A stretch of DNA of 64,000 bases from Rhodobacter sp. CZR27 (GCF_002407205.1 NZ_CP023548.1:1760501-1824500), one strand, 5' to 3'; shown: positions 42,266-51,178, numbered from the stretch's first letter. Numbers and translations: made by a program. Notes: generated from the letters alone by a model not told the origin.

Positions 42266-43153
42266 ATGCGGCGGATGCTGGCGCTTGGTCTTGCCGTCGC
42301 GGCCATGGCCGCGGCAGGGCTGTGGATCACCCGGCCGGAGCGGAGCGATGCGGCGGCGCTTGCGGACCTTGCAGGGGATGCGACGCGCGGCGAGCGGGTG
42401 TTCTGGGCGGGGGGCTGCGCCTCCTGCCACGCTGCGCCGGGAAGCCGGGACGAGGCGCGGCTGGTGCTGGCCGGGGGTGTACGGCTCAGCACAGCCTTCG
42501 GCACCTTCGTCGCTCCCAACATCTCGCCCCACCCCACGCAGGGGATCGGCGGCTGGAGCCTCGCCGATCTCGATTCGGCCCTCAGGCACGGCACCTCGCC
42601 GGAGGGCCGGCATTACTACCCCTCGTTTCCCTGGACCTCATACGCCCACGCCACGCCGCAGGACGTGGCGGACCTCAAGGCGTTCCTCGACACGCTGCCG
42701 CCCTCGGACCGGCCGAACGAGCCGCACGAGCTGTCCTTTCCCTTCGACCAGCGGCTGCTTCTGGGCGGCTGGAAGCTCCTGGCCGGCGAAACCCGCTGGC
42801 TGGTCGAGGGCGAACTGACCCCCGAGGAGGAGCGTGGCCGCTACCTCGTCGAGGGGCTGGGCCATTGCGGCGAATGCCACACGCCGCGCGACGGCATCGG
42901 GCGGCGCGAGACGGCGCGCTGGCTGGCCGGCGGCCCGAACCCTGAGGGCCGCGGCACGATCCCGAACATCACCCCGGCGAAGCTCGACTGGTCGGCAGCC
43001 GATATCGCGGAATACCTGAGTTCCGGCTTCACTCCCGACTACGACTCGGCAGGCGGGCAGATGGCGGACGTGATCCGCAACACGAGCCAGCTGCCGGACG
43101 AGGACCGTCGCGCAATCGCCGCCTATCTCAAGCGCGTGCCGCCCGAGGAGTGA
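42266..43153 (+). CDS. Membrane-anchored dihaem cytochrome c
   Basis: A 295-aa class I cytochrome with two domains, each with one haem site: CASCH at about residue 50 and CGECH at about residue 201. The N-terminus (MLALGLAVAAMAAAGLWI, about 4-21) is an uncleaved anchor or signal. The pattern NISPHPTQGIGGWSLADLDS and later IPNITPAKLDWSAADIAEYL resembles the cytochrome subunits of membrane alcohol/aldehyde or gluconate dehydrogenases. No dehydrogenase gene adjoins, so the electron donor is unknown; the neighbouring class II cytochrome is a likely partner. Confidence 0.88.
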   Translation: MRRMLALGLAVAAMAAAGLWITRPERSDAAALADLAGDATRGERVFWAGGCASCHAAPGSRDEARLVLAGGVRLSTAFGTFVAPNISPHPTQGIGGWSLADLDSALRHGTSPEGRHYYPSFPWTSYAHATPQDVADLKAFLDTLPPSDRPNEPHELSFPFDQRLLLGGWKLLAGETRWLVEGELTPEEERGRYLVEGLGHCGECHTPRDGIGRRETARWLAGGPNPEGRGTIPNITPAKLDWSAADIAEYLSSGFTPDYDSAGGQMADVIRNTSQLPDEDRRAIAAYLKRVPPEE

Positions 43154-43171
43154 CGGGCGGCAGAAGCAGCC

Positions 43172-44134
43172 TCACGCGCCGAGTTTCGCCAGCCGGGCGG
43201 CGCGCAGCCGGGCGAAATCCTCGCCCGCGTGATAGGAGGACCGGGTGAGCGGCGTGGCCGAGACCATCAGGAAGCCCTTGCCATAGGCGGCCTTCTCGTA
43301 GCCCGCGAATTCGTCGGGCGTCACGAAGCGGTCGACCTTGTGGTGCTTCGGCGTCGGCTGGAGATACTGGCCGATGGTCAGGAAATCGACCTCGGCCGCG
43401 CGCATGTCGTCCATCACCTGCAGAACGCCCTGCCGGTCCTCGCCCAGTCCGACCATGATGCCGGACTTGGTGAAGATGGTCGGGTCCAGTTCCTTGGCCC
43501 GCTGCAGCAGCCGGAGCGAGTGGAAGTAGCGCGCGCCGGGCCGCACCTCGGGATAAAGTCCCGGAACGGTCTCGAGGTTGTGGTTGAAGACATCCGGTCT
43601 CGCCGCCACAACGGTCTCGAGTGCGGCGGGGGCGCATTTCAGGAAGTCCGGCACCAGAACCTCGATGGTCGTGCCGGGGGCGCGGTGGCGGATCGCGCGG
43701 ATCGTCTGCGCGAAATGCTCCGCCCCGCCATCCTCGAGGTCGTCGCGGTCCACGCTGGTCACGACGACATGGCGCAGACCCAGTTCCGCGACGGCATGGG
43801 CCACCCGCCCCGGCTCGAACGCGTCCAGCGCCTGCGGCTTCCCGGTCGCCACGTTGCAGAACGAACAGCCCCGCGTGCAGATCTCGCCCATGATCATCAT
43901 GGTGGCGTGGCCCGCGCTCCAGCATTCGCCGACGTTGGGGCAGCCTGCCTCCTCGCAGACGGTGGCCAGCTTCTGGCCACGGATGATGTCGCGCGTCTCC
44001 TTGTAGCCCTCGGAGGTCGGGGCCTTCACGCGGATCCACGACGGCTTCTTCGGCTGGGCGTTGTCCGGGCGGTGCGCCTTTTCGGGGTGGCGCTGGTCGG
44101 GAATCTTCAGGTCGCGCACAAGTTTTCCGATCAT
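43172..44134 (-). CDS. lipA: Lipoyl synthase
   Basis: Radical SAM enzyme that inserts two sulfurs into octanoyl-protein to form the lipoyl cofactor of 2-oxoacid dehydrogenases. The 320-aa product has the auxiliary cluster motif [19 protein letters not shown], the radical SAM motif [18 protein letters not shown], and the C-terminal [16 protein letters not shown] with the conserved Ser. The start is ATG at 44134. It converges with the dihaem cytochrome gene, 18 nt apart, and diverges from aqpZ; a minus-strand TATATG (44154-44159) is a candidate -10. Confidence 0.97.
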   Translation of the reverse strand: MIGKLVRDLKIPDQRHPEKAHRPDNAQPKKPSWIRVKAPTSEGYKETRDIIRGQKLATVCEEAGCPNVGECWSAGHATMMIMGEICTRGCSFCNVATGKPQALDAFEPGRVAHAVAELGLRHVVVTSVDRDDLEDGGAEHFAQTIRAIRHRAPGTTIEVLVPDFLKCAPAALETVVAARPDVFNHNLETVPGLYPEVRPGARYFHSLRLLQRAKELDPTIFTKSGIMVGLGEDRQGVLQVMDDMRAAEVDFLTIGQYLQPTPKHHKVDRFVTPDEFAGYEKAAYGKGFLMVSATPLTRSSYHAGEDFARLRAARLAKLGA

Positions 44135-44270
44135 GAAAGCGACATTCCGTGCTCATATAGGCCGCCGGGCCCGGCGAAGCCAGCCTGCTCTTCGTATCGG
44201 CCGGGCAAGGCGCATTCTTGAATCACAGACCTGATACCAAGTTCTTTTCCGTGGGATCGAGGACATCGTT

Positions 44271-45002
44271 ATGACCAAGAAGCTGATGGCCGAAGTGTTC
44301 GGCACCTTCATTCTCGTCTTCTTCGGCTGCGGGTCGGCCGTGCTGATGGGCGAGCAGATCGGAATGCTCGGGATCTCCATCGCCTTCGGCCTTGCCATCG
44401 TGGCGGCCGCCTATTCGATCGGCGCCATCTCGGGCGCCCACCTCAACCCGGCCGTCTCGCTGGGATTCCTGATGTCGGGGCGGATGTCGGCGGGCGAGTT
44501 CGCAGGCTATGTGCTGGCCCAGATCGCCGGCGCCATCCTGGGCGCGCTGGTCGTGTTCCTGATCGCCTCCGGCAAGACCGGCTACTCGCTGGCGGTGAAC
44601 GGGCTGGGCCAGAACGGCTTCGGGCCGGGTTATTTGGGTGAATACACGATGGGCGCCGCGCTGATCTTCGAGCTCGTCGCGACCTTCGTCTTCGTCTGCG
44701 TGATCCTTGCCGCCACGGCCTCGCATGTCTCGGCGGCCTCGACCGCGCTCGCGGGGCTCGCCATCGGCCTGACGCTGGCGGCGATCCATCTGGTGGGCAT
44801 CAACGTGACCGGCGTTTCGGTCAACCCGGCGCGCTCCATCGGCCCGGCGATCTTCGTCGGCGGCAAGGCCATCGCGGATCTCTGGGTGTTCATCGTGGCC
44901 CCGCTTGCCGGCGGCGCCGCGGCCGGCCTTGCCCATGCCTCGGGGTTCTTCCGTCCCGCGGGCGTGCAGGCCGAGGCCAAGGGACGCGCCTCGGCGGTCT
45001 GA
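44271..45002 (+). CDS. aqpZ: Aquaporin Z
   Basis: Inner-membrane water channel, 243 aa, six helices. Both pore motifs are present: SGAHLNPAVSLGFLMSG and TGVSVNPARSIGPAIFVGG. The N-terminal LMAEVFGTFILVFFGCGSAV is typical of AqpZ, and the Arg after the second NPA with a nearby His fits a water rather than glycerol selectivity filter. The C-terminal tail is short. It stands alone, with a hairpin after it (45058-45080). Confidence 0.95.
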   Translation: MTKKLMAEVFGTFILVFFGCGSAVLMGEQIGMLGISIAFGLAIVAAAYSIGAISGAHLNPAVSLGFLMSGRMSAGEFAGYVLAQIAGAILGALVVFLIASGKTGYSLAVNGLGQNGFGPGYLGEYTMGAALIFELVATFVFVCVILAATASHVSAASTALAGLAIGLTLAAIHLVGINVTGVSVNPARSIGPAIFVGGKAIADLWVFIVAPLAGGAAAGLAHASGFFRPAGVQAEAKGRASAV

Positions 45003-45057
45003 GATCGCCGCAGCCTCCCGCAGACGGCGGCAGCACCGCCCAGCGAATGGGCAACCG

Positions 45058-45080
45058 GCGGCGGGAGAGCGTCCCGCCGC
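45058..45080 (+). terminator. Hairpin after aqpZ
   Basis: A perfect 9-bp stem (45058-45066 with 45072-45080) with a 5-nt loop lies 55 nt past the aqpZ stop; there is no T-run. Confidence 0.45.
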
Positions 45081-45168
45081 TTCCGGATAGCTTGACCCTC
45101 GCGCGCGCAGCGGTTAGCCGGTTCCCGAACACCACGCAACCTGCAGTCGCAAAACGAGGATCATTCCA

Positions 45169-45717
45169 ATGTTGCCCGGTTCCAAGCTTCCGTCCGTCAC
45201 CTTCCGCACCCGAGTTCGCGACGAGAGTCTGGGCGGGCCGAACCCCTTCCGCTGGCAGGACATGACGACCGAGGACTACTTCGGCGGCAAGCGCGTCGTG
45301 CTGTTCGCGCTGCCGGGCGCCTTCACGCCGACCTGCTCGACCTACCAGCTGCCGGGCTTCGAGAAGGGCTTTGCCGACTTCCAGGCCTTGGGCATCGACA
45401 CGATCTACTGCCTCTCGGTCAACGACAGCTTCGTGATGAACCAGTGGGCGAAGGCCCAGGGCCTCGAGAACGTGCAGGTGATCCCGGACGGCTCGGGCGA
45501 GTTCACCCGCCGTGTGGGGATGCTGGTGCGCAAGGACAACCTCGGCTTCGGGCTGCGCTCGTGGCGCTATGCCGCCGTGGTCAACAACGGCGTGGTCGAG
45601 GCTTGGTTCGAGGAGCCCGGCCTCTGCGACAACCACGAGGAGGATCCCTATGGCGTCTCCTCGCCCGAGACCGTGCTGAACTGGCTGGTGGCGGACGCGC
45701 AGGGCGCCGCCGCCTGA
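45169..45717 (+). CDS. Peroxiredoxin, Prx5/AhpE-like (redoxin family)
   Basis: Thiol peroxidase reducing H2O2 and alkyl hydroperoxides. The 182-aa product has the Prx5 pattern: VVLFALPGAFTPTCSTYQLP with the peroxidatic Cys, GIDTIYCLSVNDSFVMNQWA, and a possible resolving Cys in EEPGLCDNHEEDPYG. There is no signal peptide. A weak promoter (TTGACC at about 45092) precedes it. Its stop codon abuts that of the convergent oxyR with no gap. The neighbourhood (oxyR, catalase) supports a peroxide-defence role. Confidence 0.92.
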   Translation: MLPGSKLPSVTFRTRVRDESLGGPNPFRWQDMTTEDYFGGKRVVLFALPGAFTPTCSTYQLPGFEKGFADFQALGIDTIYCLSVNDSFVMNQWAKAQGLENVQVIPDGSGEFTRRVGMLVRKDNLGFGLRSWRYAAVVNNGVVEAWFEEPGLCDNHEEDPYGVSSPETVLNWLVADAQGAAA

Positions 45718-46644
45718 TCAGGCCGGAACGGCCGACCGGGCCTGCCCGGTCAGTGTCTCGCCGGCATGCGCCAGCGTCCCGGCGAGATCGTCGAGCCAGT
45801 CCGAGGCCGAACTTGTCGCCCGCCGCGCCAGCACGATCTGGCGCGCGGGCTCGGGCGCCGCGAAGCGCCGCACCGCAAGGCCCGGCACCGCGGCCTGTTC
45901 CTTGGCCCAGGCGATCTCGGGCAGGAAGGTCATCCCCAGCCCCTGCCCGGCCAGCCCGCAGAGCGTGGTGAGCGACGAGGCCCCCAGATCCAGCCGCGCC
46001 TGCCGGCGGTCCATTCCGCAGACCTCGAGCGCCTGATCGGCAAGGCAGTGCCCCTCGTCCAGCAGGAGCAGCCTGTCGGGGTCAAGGCTCACGGGGCGCA
46101 GCGCCTCGGTTCCCACTCCCGCCAGCACCGAGGCCCGCCCCGCCAGCAGGAAGCGGTCGGAGAACAGCGGCACCAGCTTCAGCCCCGCCACCCCCTGCGG
46201 CGCCGCGATCACCGCGGCATCGATCTGCCCGCGGTCGAGCGCCGCCAGCAGGATGTCGGTCGTCGCCTCGCGCACGCGCAGGTCGCGGGTGATGTCGCGC
46301 GCGCGCAGCATCGGCAGCACCTCGGGCAGAAGATAGGGCGCGACCGTCGGGATGACCCCGAGGTTCACCCGCCGCGCAAGACCGCGCTGACGGGCGGTCG
46401 CCTCCAGCTCGGTCACCTCGGCGAGGATGCGGCGGGCGCGCAGCTCGACCTCGCGCCCCTCGGCGGTCAGGCGGATCTCGCGCGGGTGCCGCTCGAACAG
46501 GGCCGCGTCCAGCGTCTCCTCCATCTCGCGGATCTGCATCGACAGCGCCGGCTGCGTGACATGCACGCGCTCGGCCGCGCGGCCGAAATGTCGTTCCTCC
46601 GCAAGGGCAAGGAAATAGGACAGCTGCCGGAGCGTGAGCCTCAT
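45718..46644 (-). CDS. oxyR: Peroxide-sensing LysR regulator OxyR
   Basis: Redox-activated transcription factor. The 308-aa protein has the LysR helix-turn-helix (FGRAAERVHVTQPALSMQIR, about 20-39) and the two redox cysteines at about 200 and 209 (EGHCLADQALEVCG), with the same spacing of nine as E. coli C199/C208. It diverges from the catalase gene it presumably controls. Oxidised OxyR would activate that promoter and repress or tune its own. AAGGAA precedes the ATG at 46644. Confidence 0.95.
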   Translation of the reverse strand: MRLTLRQLSYFLALAEERHFGRAAERVHVTQPALSMQIREMEETLDAALFERHPREIRLTAEGREVELRARRILAEVTELEATARQRGLARRVNLGVIPTVAPYLLPEVLPMLRARDITRDLRVREATTDILLAALDRGQIDAAVIAAPQGVAGLKLVPLFSDRFLLAGRASVLAGVGTEALRPVSLDPDRLLLLDEGHCLADQALEVCGMDRRQARLDLGASSLTTLCGLAGQGLGMTFLPEIAWAKEQAAVPGLAVRRFAAPEPARQIVLARRATSSASDWLDDLAGTLAHAGETLTGQARSAVPA

Positions 46645-46680
46645 CAGGTTTCCTTATCGCATTACATAGAAGATCTCATT

Positions 46681-46686
46681 TATAAT
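46681..46686 (+). promoter_or_regulatory. -10 element of the catalase promoter (OxyR-dependent)
   Basis: An exact TATAAT with no recognisable -35 at the right distance (CGCATT at 46658-46663), the pattern of an activator-dependent promoter. The AT-rich 46650-46690 stretch between oxyR and the catalase gene is the likely OxyR site. Confidence 0.6.
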
Positions 46687-46757
46687 TATTCCAAGCCTCT
46701 GTCATGACTCTTCTTCATCAACAACGCCCGGAACGGGCCCCAGAGGGAGCGACCATC

Positions 46758-48224
46758 ATGACCCGCCTGACCACCACGGCCGGCGCCCCGATCGCCGACA
46801 ACCAGAATTCGCTGACCGCCGGCCCGCGCGGCCCGGTGCTGCTGGAGGATTACCAGCTGCTTGAAAAGCTCGCGCACCAGAACCGCGAGCGCATACCCGA
46901 GCGCGTGGTCCACGCCAAGGGCTGGGGAGCCTTCGGCACCTTCACCGTGACGAACGACATCACGCGCTACACCTGCGCCAAGGTCTTTTCGGAAGTGGGC
47001 AAGCAGACCGACCTCGCCGTGCGGTTCTCGACCGTGGCGGGCGAGCTGGGCGCCGCCGACCACGAGCGCGACGTGCGCGGCTTCTCGGTCAAGATGTACA
47101 CCGAGGAGGGCAACTGGGACCTCGCCGGGAACAACACGCCGGTCTTCTTCGTCCGCGACCCGATGAAGTTCCCCGACTTCATCCACACGCAGAAGCGCCA
47201 CCCGCGCACCAACCTGCGCTCGGCCACGGCGATGTGGGACTTCTGGTCGCTCAGCCCGGAATCGCTGCATCAGGTCACCATCCTGATGTCGGACCGCGGC
47301 CTGCCAGTGGATCCGATGCACATGAACGGCTACGGCTCGCACACCTATTCCTTCTGGAACCGGGACGGCGAGCGGTTCTGGGTCAAGTTCCACTGGAAGA
47401 CCCTGCAGGGCCACGCGCATTACACCAATGCCGAAGCCGCGCAGATCGTGGGCCGCACCCGCGAGGGCTATCAGGAGGCGCTGTTCGGCGCCATCGAGGA
47501 AGGCCGCTTCCCGCGCTGGCGCCTCATGGTGCAGATCATGCCCGAGGCCGAGGCCGAGACCACGCCCTACAACCCCTTCGACCTGACGAAGGTCTGGCCG
47601 CATGGCGACTATCCGCTGATCGAGGTCGGCGTGATGGAGCTGAACCTGAACGCGGACAACTACTTCGCCCAGATCGAGCAGCTGGCCTTCTCGCCTTCGA
47701 ACAAGGTGCCCGGCATCGGCTACAGCCCCGACAAGATGCTGCAGGCCCGCGTCTTCTCCTATGCCGACGCGCACCGCTACCGGCTGGGCACGCATTACGA
47801 GGCGCTTCCCGTGAACGCGGCGCGCTGCCCGGTGCACCACTACCACAAGGACGGCCAGATGAACTTCTTCGGCCACCGCACCGGGGCGGTCGATGCCTAT
47901 TACGAGCCGAACTCCGTTCCGGGCGCGGCTGTCGAGGACCCGACGGTGGCCGAGCCGCCGCTGCGGATCTCGGGCGATGCGGCGCGGTGGAACCACCGCG
48001 AGGGCAACGACGACTACAGCCAGCCGCGCGCCCTGCATGACCGGGTGATGAACGACGAGCAGCGCGCCCGGCTCTACATGAACATCGCCGAGGCGATGGC
48101 GGGCGTGCCCGAGGACGTCGTGGCCCGCGCCATCGGCCAGTTCGATCTTGTCAGCCCGGCCTATGGCGATGGCATCCGCGCCGCCCGCGCGGCACTTCTC
48201 GGGGCGAAACAGGCCGCCGAGTGA
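46758..48224 (+). CDS. katA: Monofunctional haem catalase (small subunit type)
   Basis: Breaks H2O2 into water and oxygen. The 488-aa protein has the distal His site [20 protein letters not shown], the NADPH/haem channel region [20 protein letters not shown], and the proximal haem ligand motif [14 protein letters not shown] with its Tyr. The length is that of small-subunit (about 55 kDa) catalases, with no C-terminal flavodoxin-like domain; in R. sphaeroides the equivalent gene is called katE. The second in-frame ATG (46758) is chosen because GAGGGAG lies 8 nt upstream. It is divergent from oxyR. Confidence 0.96.
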   Translation: MTRLTTTAGAPIADNQNSLTAGPRGPVLLEDYQLLEKLAHQNRERIPERVVHAKGWGAFGTFTVTNDITRYTCAKVFSEVGKQTDLAVRFSTVAGELGAADHERDVRGFSVKMYTEEGNWDLAGNNTPVFFVRDPMKFPDFIHTQKRHPRTNLRSATAMWDFWSLSPESLHQVTILMSDRGLPVDPMHMNGYGSHTYSFWNRDGERFWVKFHWKTLQGHAHYTNAEAAQIVGRTREGYQEALFGAIEEGRFPRWRLMVQIMPEAEAETTPYNPFDLTKVWPHGDYPLIEVGVMELNLNADNYFAQIEQLAFSPSNKVPGIGYSPDKMLQARVFSYADAHRYRLGTHYEALPVNAARCPVHHYHKDGQMNFFGHRTGAVDAYYEPNSVPGAAVEDPTVAEPPLRISGDAARWNHREGNDDYSQPRALHDRVMNDEQRARLYMNIAEAMAGVPEDVVARAIGQFDLVSPAYGDGIRAARAALLGAKQAAE

Positions 48225-48231
48225 CCGAAAG

Positions 48232-48257
48232 GGGCGCGCGTCCGGCTGGGCGCGCCC
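48232..48257 (+). terminator. Terminator-like hairpin after catalase
   Basis: An 8-bp stem (48232-48239 with 48250-48257) with a 10-nt loop lies 8 nt past the catalase stop. The rest of the 198-bp gap to 48423 shows nothing further. Confidence 0.5.
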
Positions 48258-48422
48258 TGCCTCACGACCGCCGGGTCTTCGATCCCGCCCCGACCGCGTA
48301 GGAAGGGGCTCTCGCCCGGAGAGGCGGCTCGGCGCTGCCTGTCCCCCTCATCCGGCCAGCGAGGCGGCGGCAGTCGCCCGCTCCCGAGTGGGGGACCGGC
48401 CCCGCCTTCGCGGACTTCCGCA

Positions 48423-49943
48423 TCAGCGGCGGCGGAACAGCGTGCCCAGCACGCCGCGGACGATCTCCCGCCCGGCGCGGCTTCCGATCTGGCGCGCGAA
48501 GCTCTTGGCGAAGGCTTCGGCCACGCTGTCGCTGCGCCGCCCCGACGATCCCGTCTGGCGCGAGGACGGCCCGCCGTAGCGCTGGCCGCGCGAGAATTCC
48601 CGCTCGTCGTCGGGCGCTGGGGCGGCCTCGGTGGCGCCTGTGGCCGCCGCCGTCCGTGCGGCCAGCCGCTCGAAGGCCGTGTCGCGGTCGAGCAGCCGGT
48701 CATACTTGCCGGCGACCGGCGAGCCGCGCATCACCTCTGCACGTTCCTCGGGAGAGATCGGGCCAAGCTGCGACGCGGGCGGGCGGATCAGCGTGCGCTC
48801 GACCATGCCGGGCACGCCCTTCGGTTCGAGGAACGAGGTCACCGCCTCGCCGGTGCCCACGTCGCGGATCGCCTCGTCGGTCGCGAAGCGCGGGTTCGGC
48901 CGGTAGGTCTCGGCCGCCTGCCGCAGGTCCTTCTGGTCCTTCGCGGTGAAGGCGCGCAGCGCATGCTGCACGCGATTGCCCAGCTGGGCAAGGATGTCGC
49001 CGGGCACGTCGCCGGGGCGCTGGGTGATGAAGAAGATCCCCACGCCCTTGGAACGGATCAGCCGTGCGACCTGCTCGATCTTGTCCAGCAGCGCCTTGGG
49101 CGCGTCGTCGAACAGCAGATGCGCCTCGTCGAAGAACAGCACGAGCTTCGGCTTCTCGGCGTCGCCCACTTCGGGCAGTTCCTCGAACAGCTCCGACATC
49201 AGCCAGAGCAGGAAGGTCGCGTAAAGCCGCGGCGACTGCATCAGCCGGTCGGCGGCTAGGATGCCGATCCGTCCCATCCCGTCCGGCGCCACCTGCATGA
49301 GGTCGGCAAGCTCGAGTGCCGGCTCTCCGAAGAGTAGCGCGCCGCCCTCGGATTCGAGCACCAGCAGGCGGCGCTGGATCGCGCCGACCGAAGCCGGCGT
49401 GACAAGGCCGTAGCGCGCCGAGACCGTTGACGCATTCCCGGCCACGAAGGCCAGCATCGCCTGCAGGTCCCTGAGATCGACGAGCGGCAGGCCCTCCTCG
49501 TCGGCAAGGCGGAAGGCCACGGTCAGCACGCCCTCCTGCGCCTCCGAGAGGTCGAGGAGCCGCGACAGGAGCAGCGGCCCCATCTCGGCCACCGTGGTGC
49601 GCACCGGATGGCCGGCCTGGCCGTAGATGTCCCAGAAGGTGACCGGAAACCCCCGGTAGACCAGATCCATCCCGATCTTCGCCGCACGCTCGACAAAGGC
49701 GCGGTGCGGGCCGGCCGCTTCGGACCCCGGCAAGGCAAGGCCCGCCAGATCGCCCTTCACATCGGTAAGGAACACCGGGACGCCCGCCGAGGACAGCCCC
49801 TCGGCCAGGACCTGCAGGGTGACGGTCTTGCCGGTGCCGGTCGCGCCGGCCACAAGGCCGTGGCGGTTGGCATAGCGCAGAAGCAGCCTTTGCGGCGCCA
49901 GATGGCCCTCGCCGCCGCCGCCCACAAAGATGTCCTCGGTCAT
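48423..49943 (-). CDS. HerA-like ATPase, DUF853 (YjgR family)
   Basis: A 506-aa P-loop ATPase of the HerA/FtsK superfamily. Walker A is GLVAGATGTGKTVTLQVLAE (GATGTGKT, about 34-41). Further motifs are VFLTDVKGDLAGLALPG, the Walker B region LVLFFDEAHLLFDDAPKALL, the sensor-like GIFFITQRPGDVPGDILAQL and LGNRVQHALRAFTAKDQ. The C-terminus is a basic Arg/Ser-rich tail ending in GTLFRRR. YjgR-type proteins have no settled function; DNA or protein translocation is assumed from the fold. The ATG at 49943 opens the conserved N-terminus (TEDIFVGGGG). It is a single gene. Confidence 0.88.
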   Translation of the reverse strand: MTEDIFVGGGGEGHLAPQRLLLRYANRHGLVAGATGTGKTVTLQVLAEGLSSAGVPVFLTDVKGDLAGLALPGSEAAGPHRAFVERAAKIGMDLVYRGFPVTFWDIYGQAGHPVRTTVAEMGPLLLSRLLDLSEAQEGVLTVAFRLADEEGLPLVDLRDLQAMLAFVAGNASTVSARYGLVTPASVGAIQRRLLVLESEGGALLFGEPALELADLMQVAPDGMGRIGILAADRLMQSPRLYATFLLWLMSELFEELPEVGDAEKPKLVLFFDEAHLLFDDAPKALLDKIEQVARLIRSKGVGIFFITQRPGDVPGDILAQLGNRVQHALRAFTAKDQKDLRQAAETYRPNPRFATDEAIRDVGTGEAVTSFLEPKGVPGMVERTLIRPPASQLGPISPEERAEVMRGSPVAGKYDRLLDRDTAFERLAARTAAATGATEAAPAPDDEREFSRGQRYGGPSSRQTGSSGRRSDSVAEAFAKSFARQIGSRAGREIVRGVLGTLFRRR

Positions 49944-49999
49944 GTCCCGCGCCCTGCGAAAGTTTCGTTCGCCGAGACAATACATCCTTAAACTATTGC

Positions 50000-50095
50000 T
50001 GCGAGTCTGCTTGTTACCGGGGCGACAATCCCACGCCCTGCGTACCTTCCTCCCTGAACTGGACTGGCCGCGCCTTCTCGAAGGCGCGGTTTTTC
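50000..50095 (+). ncRNA. Candidate sRNA with anti-Shine-Dalgarno-like motif
   Basis: The 3' end is well defined: a perfect 9-bp stem (50068-50076 with 50081-50089), loop CTCG, then TTTTT (50090-50094). Twenty nt before it is a pyrimidine-rich block CCTTCCTCCC (50045-50054), which resembles the CCUCCUCCC motif of alphaproteobacterial 'cuckoo'/CcsR-type sRNAs and is complementary to ribosome binding sites. The 5' end is a guess; I see no strong promoter. Confidence 0.45.
50068..50094 (+). terminator. Rho-independent terminator 1 in the ialB upstream gap
   Basis: A 9-bp GC-rich stem with a 4-nt CTCG loop and five Ts on the + strand. Confidence 0.85.
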
Positions 50096-50132
50096 TTGCC
50101 TTTTCGGCAGGGTCCGGCGGTCCGATTCGCAG

Positions 50133-50161
50133 TTGACGCATTCCGATTTAGCCCTTAGCGT
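50133..50161 (+). promoter_or_regulatory. Possible promoter of candidate sRNA 2
   Basis: TTGACG (50133-50138) and TAGCGT (50156-50161) with 17 nt between them. The -35 is good, the -10 moderate. It would start transcription near 50168. Confidence 0.45.
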
Positions 50162-50167
50162 CCCCTT

Positions 50168-50237
50168 CAGATGAAGTCGGCCAGTCCGACAGGGAGCAAA
50201 ACAGACGCAGGGAAGGGCCGGATCGCCGGCCCTTTTC
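50168..50237 (+). ncRNA. Candidate sRNA, about 70 nt
   Basis: A compact unit on the + strand: promoter-like elements just upstream, a 5-bp hairpin (50176-50180 with 50186-50190), a purine-rich single-stranded stretch (AGGGAGCAAAACAGACGCAG), and a rho-independent terminator with a perfect 9-bp stem (50213-50221 with 50226-50234) and TTTT. The AGGGAGC segment could also be read as a ribosome binding site, but no frame follows before the terminator. Confidence 0.5.
50213..50236 (+). terminator. Rho-independent terminator 2 in the ialB upstream gap
   Basis: A perfect 9-bp stem, loop ATCG, and a TTTT run on the + strand. Confidence 0.8.
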
Positions 50238-50398
50238 GCATTCGGGGCAGCCGGGCCGGATCCGATGACCTGTGGTGCCCCGGTCGCTTGGGGCCGTGCA
50301 GACCTCCGCCGTGTCCGGCCGTTCGCGCATTTGGCACCTGACACCGCCGGGTGGGCATGCTACAGCCCGGCCGACATCATGTGAGGACAGGATCGCGC

Positions 50399-51061
50399 AT
50401 GTCGAGCATTCATCTGAACACCCTCTGCGCCATGGCCCTCGGGCTCGGGCTCGGCTCGGCCGCCTGGGCGCAGGAGACGCCCGCGGCCCCTGCAGCCGAG
50501 ACCCCCGCCGCGCAGGCGCCCGCCGAAGGCGCCGCGGCCCCGGACGGCCTCGCGATGGGCAAGGAAGCGGCCCCCGCCGACGGGCCCGGCACGCCCTATG
50601 TTGCCGCAACCTATGGCGACTGGCAGCAGCGCTGCGTCCGCACCGAGGACGGCTCGGACCCCTGCCAGCTCTACCAGCTGCTGAAGGACGGCGAAGGCAA
50701 TTCGGTCGCGGAAATCAGCATGTTCGCCCTGCCCGAAGGCCAGAAGGCCGCGGCCGGCGCGACGGTGGTTGCCCCGCTCGAGACGCTGCTGACCGCCAAT
50801 CTGGCGCTGGGCGTGGATTCGGCCAAGCCGAAGGTCTACCCGTTCACCTGGTGCAACCGCGCCGGCTGCTTCGCCCGCGTCGGCTTCACCCAGGCCGAGA
50901 TCGATGCCTTCAAGAAGGGCAACAAGGCGGTGGTGACCATCGTTCCGGCCGTCGCGCCCGACCAGAAGGTGGAGCTGAACGTGTCGCTCAAGGGCTTCAC
51001 CGCCGGATACGAGGCCGTGAAGGCCGCGAATGCGAAGAACGAAGCTCCCGCCGGGAACTGA
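50399..51061 (+). CDS. Invasion-associated locus B (IalB) family protein
   Basis: A secreted or periplasmic 220-aa protein. The signal peptide is at residues 1-24 (LCAMALGLGLGSAAWA, cleaved before QETP), then a low-complexity Ala/Pro/Glu linker (about 25-70). The IalB domain opens with YGDWQQRCVRTEDGSDPCQL (paired cysteines) and includes FTWCNRAGCFARVGFTQAEI (second Cys pair). IalB of Bartonella affects erythrocyte invasion, but the family is widespread in free-living alphaproteobacteria with unknown function. The ATG at 50399 follows GAGGACAGG. A hairpin ends the gene. Confidence 0.87.
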   Translation: MSSIHLNTLCAMALGLGLGSAAWAQETPAAPAAETPAAQAPAEGAAAPDGLAMGKEAAPADGPGTPYVAATYGDWQQRCVRTEDGSDPCQLYQLLKDGEGNSVAEISMFALPEGQKAAAGATVVAPLETLLTANLALGVDSAKPKVYPFTWCNRAGCFARVGFTQAEIDAFKKGNKAVVTIVPAVAPDQKVELNVSLKGFTAGYEAVKAANAKNEAPAGN

Positions 51062-51081
51062 TCACCTGCACAGCGCCGGTC

Positions 51082-51106
51082 ACGCCGCCCCGAGACGGGG
51101 CGGCGT
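51082..51106. terminator. Hairpin terminator, ialB / fabF-like gene
   Basis: A perfect 10-bp stem (51082-51091 with 51097-51106), loop GAGAC, followed by CTTC, in the convergent gap. Confidence 0.65.
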
Positions 51107-51178
51107 CTTCATGTCAGGTGCAACGCAAGGCCGCGATCGGCCACAGCCCTGATCCCATGCCGACCTAGTGCCTTGATG

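Larger units (their letters stand above)
49944..50398. other. 455-bp intergenic region with two + strand terminators and no protein gene
   Basis: No convincing coding frame lies between the HerA-like gene and ialB. The + strand carries two separate rho-independent terminators (50068-50094 and 50213-50236) with no upstream gene to end, since the left neighbour is on the minus strand. This is the signature of one or two small RNA genes. The right part (50250-50398) would hold the ialB promoter; CTGACA (50337-50342) is a candidate -35. Confidence 0.7.

Noticed and set aside
50320..50398. Sigma-54 promoter before ialB (TTTGGCAC)
   Set aside because: The -24 GG has no GC at the required 10-nt distance; a weak sigma-70 promoter fits better.
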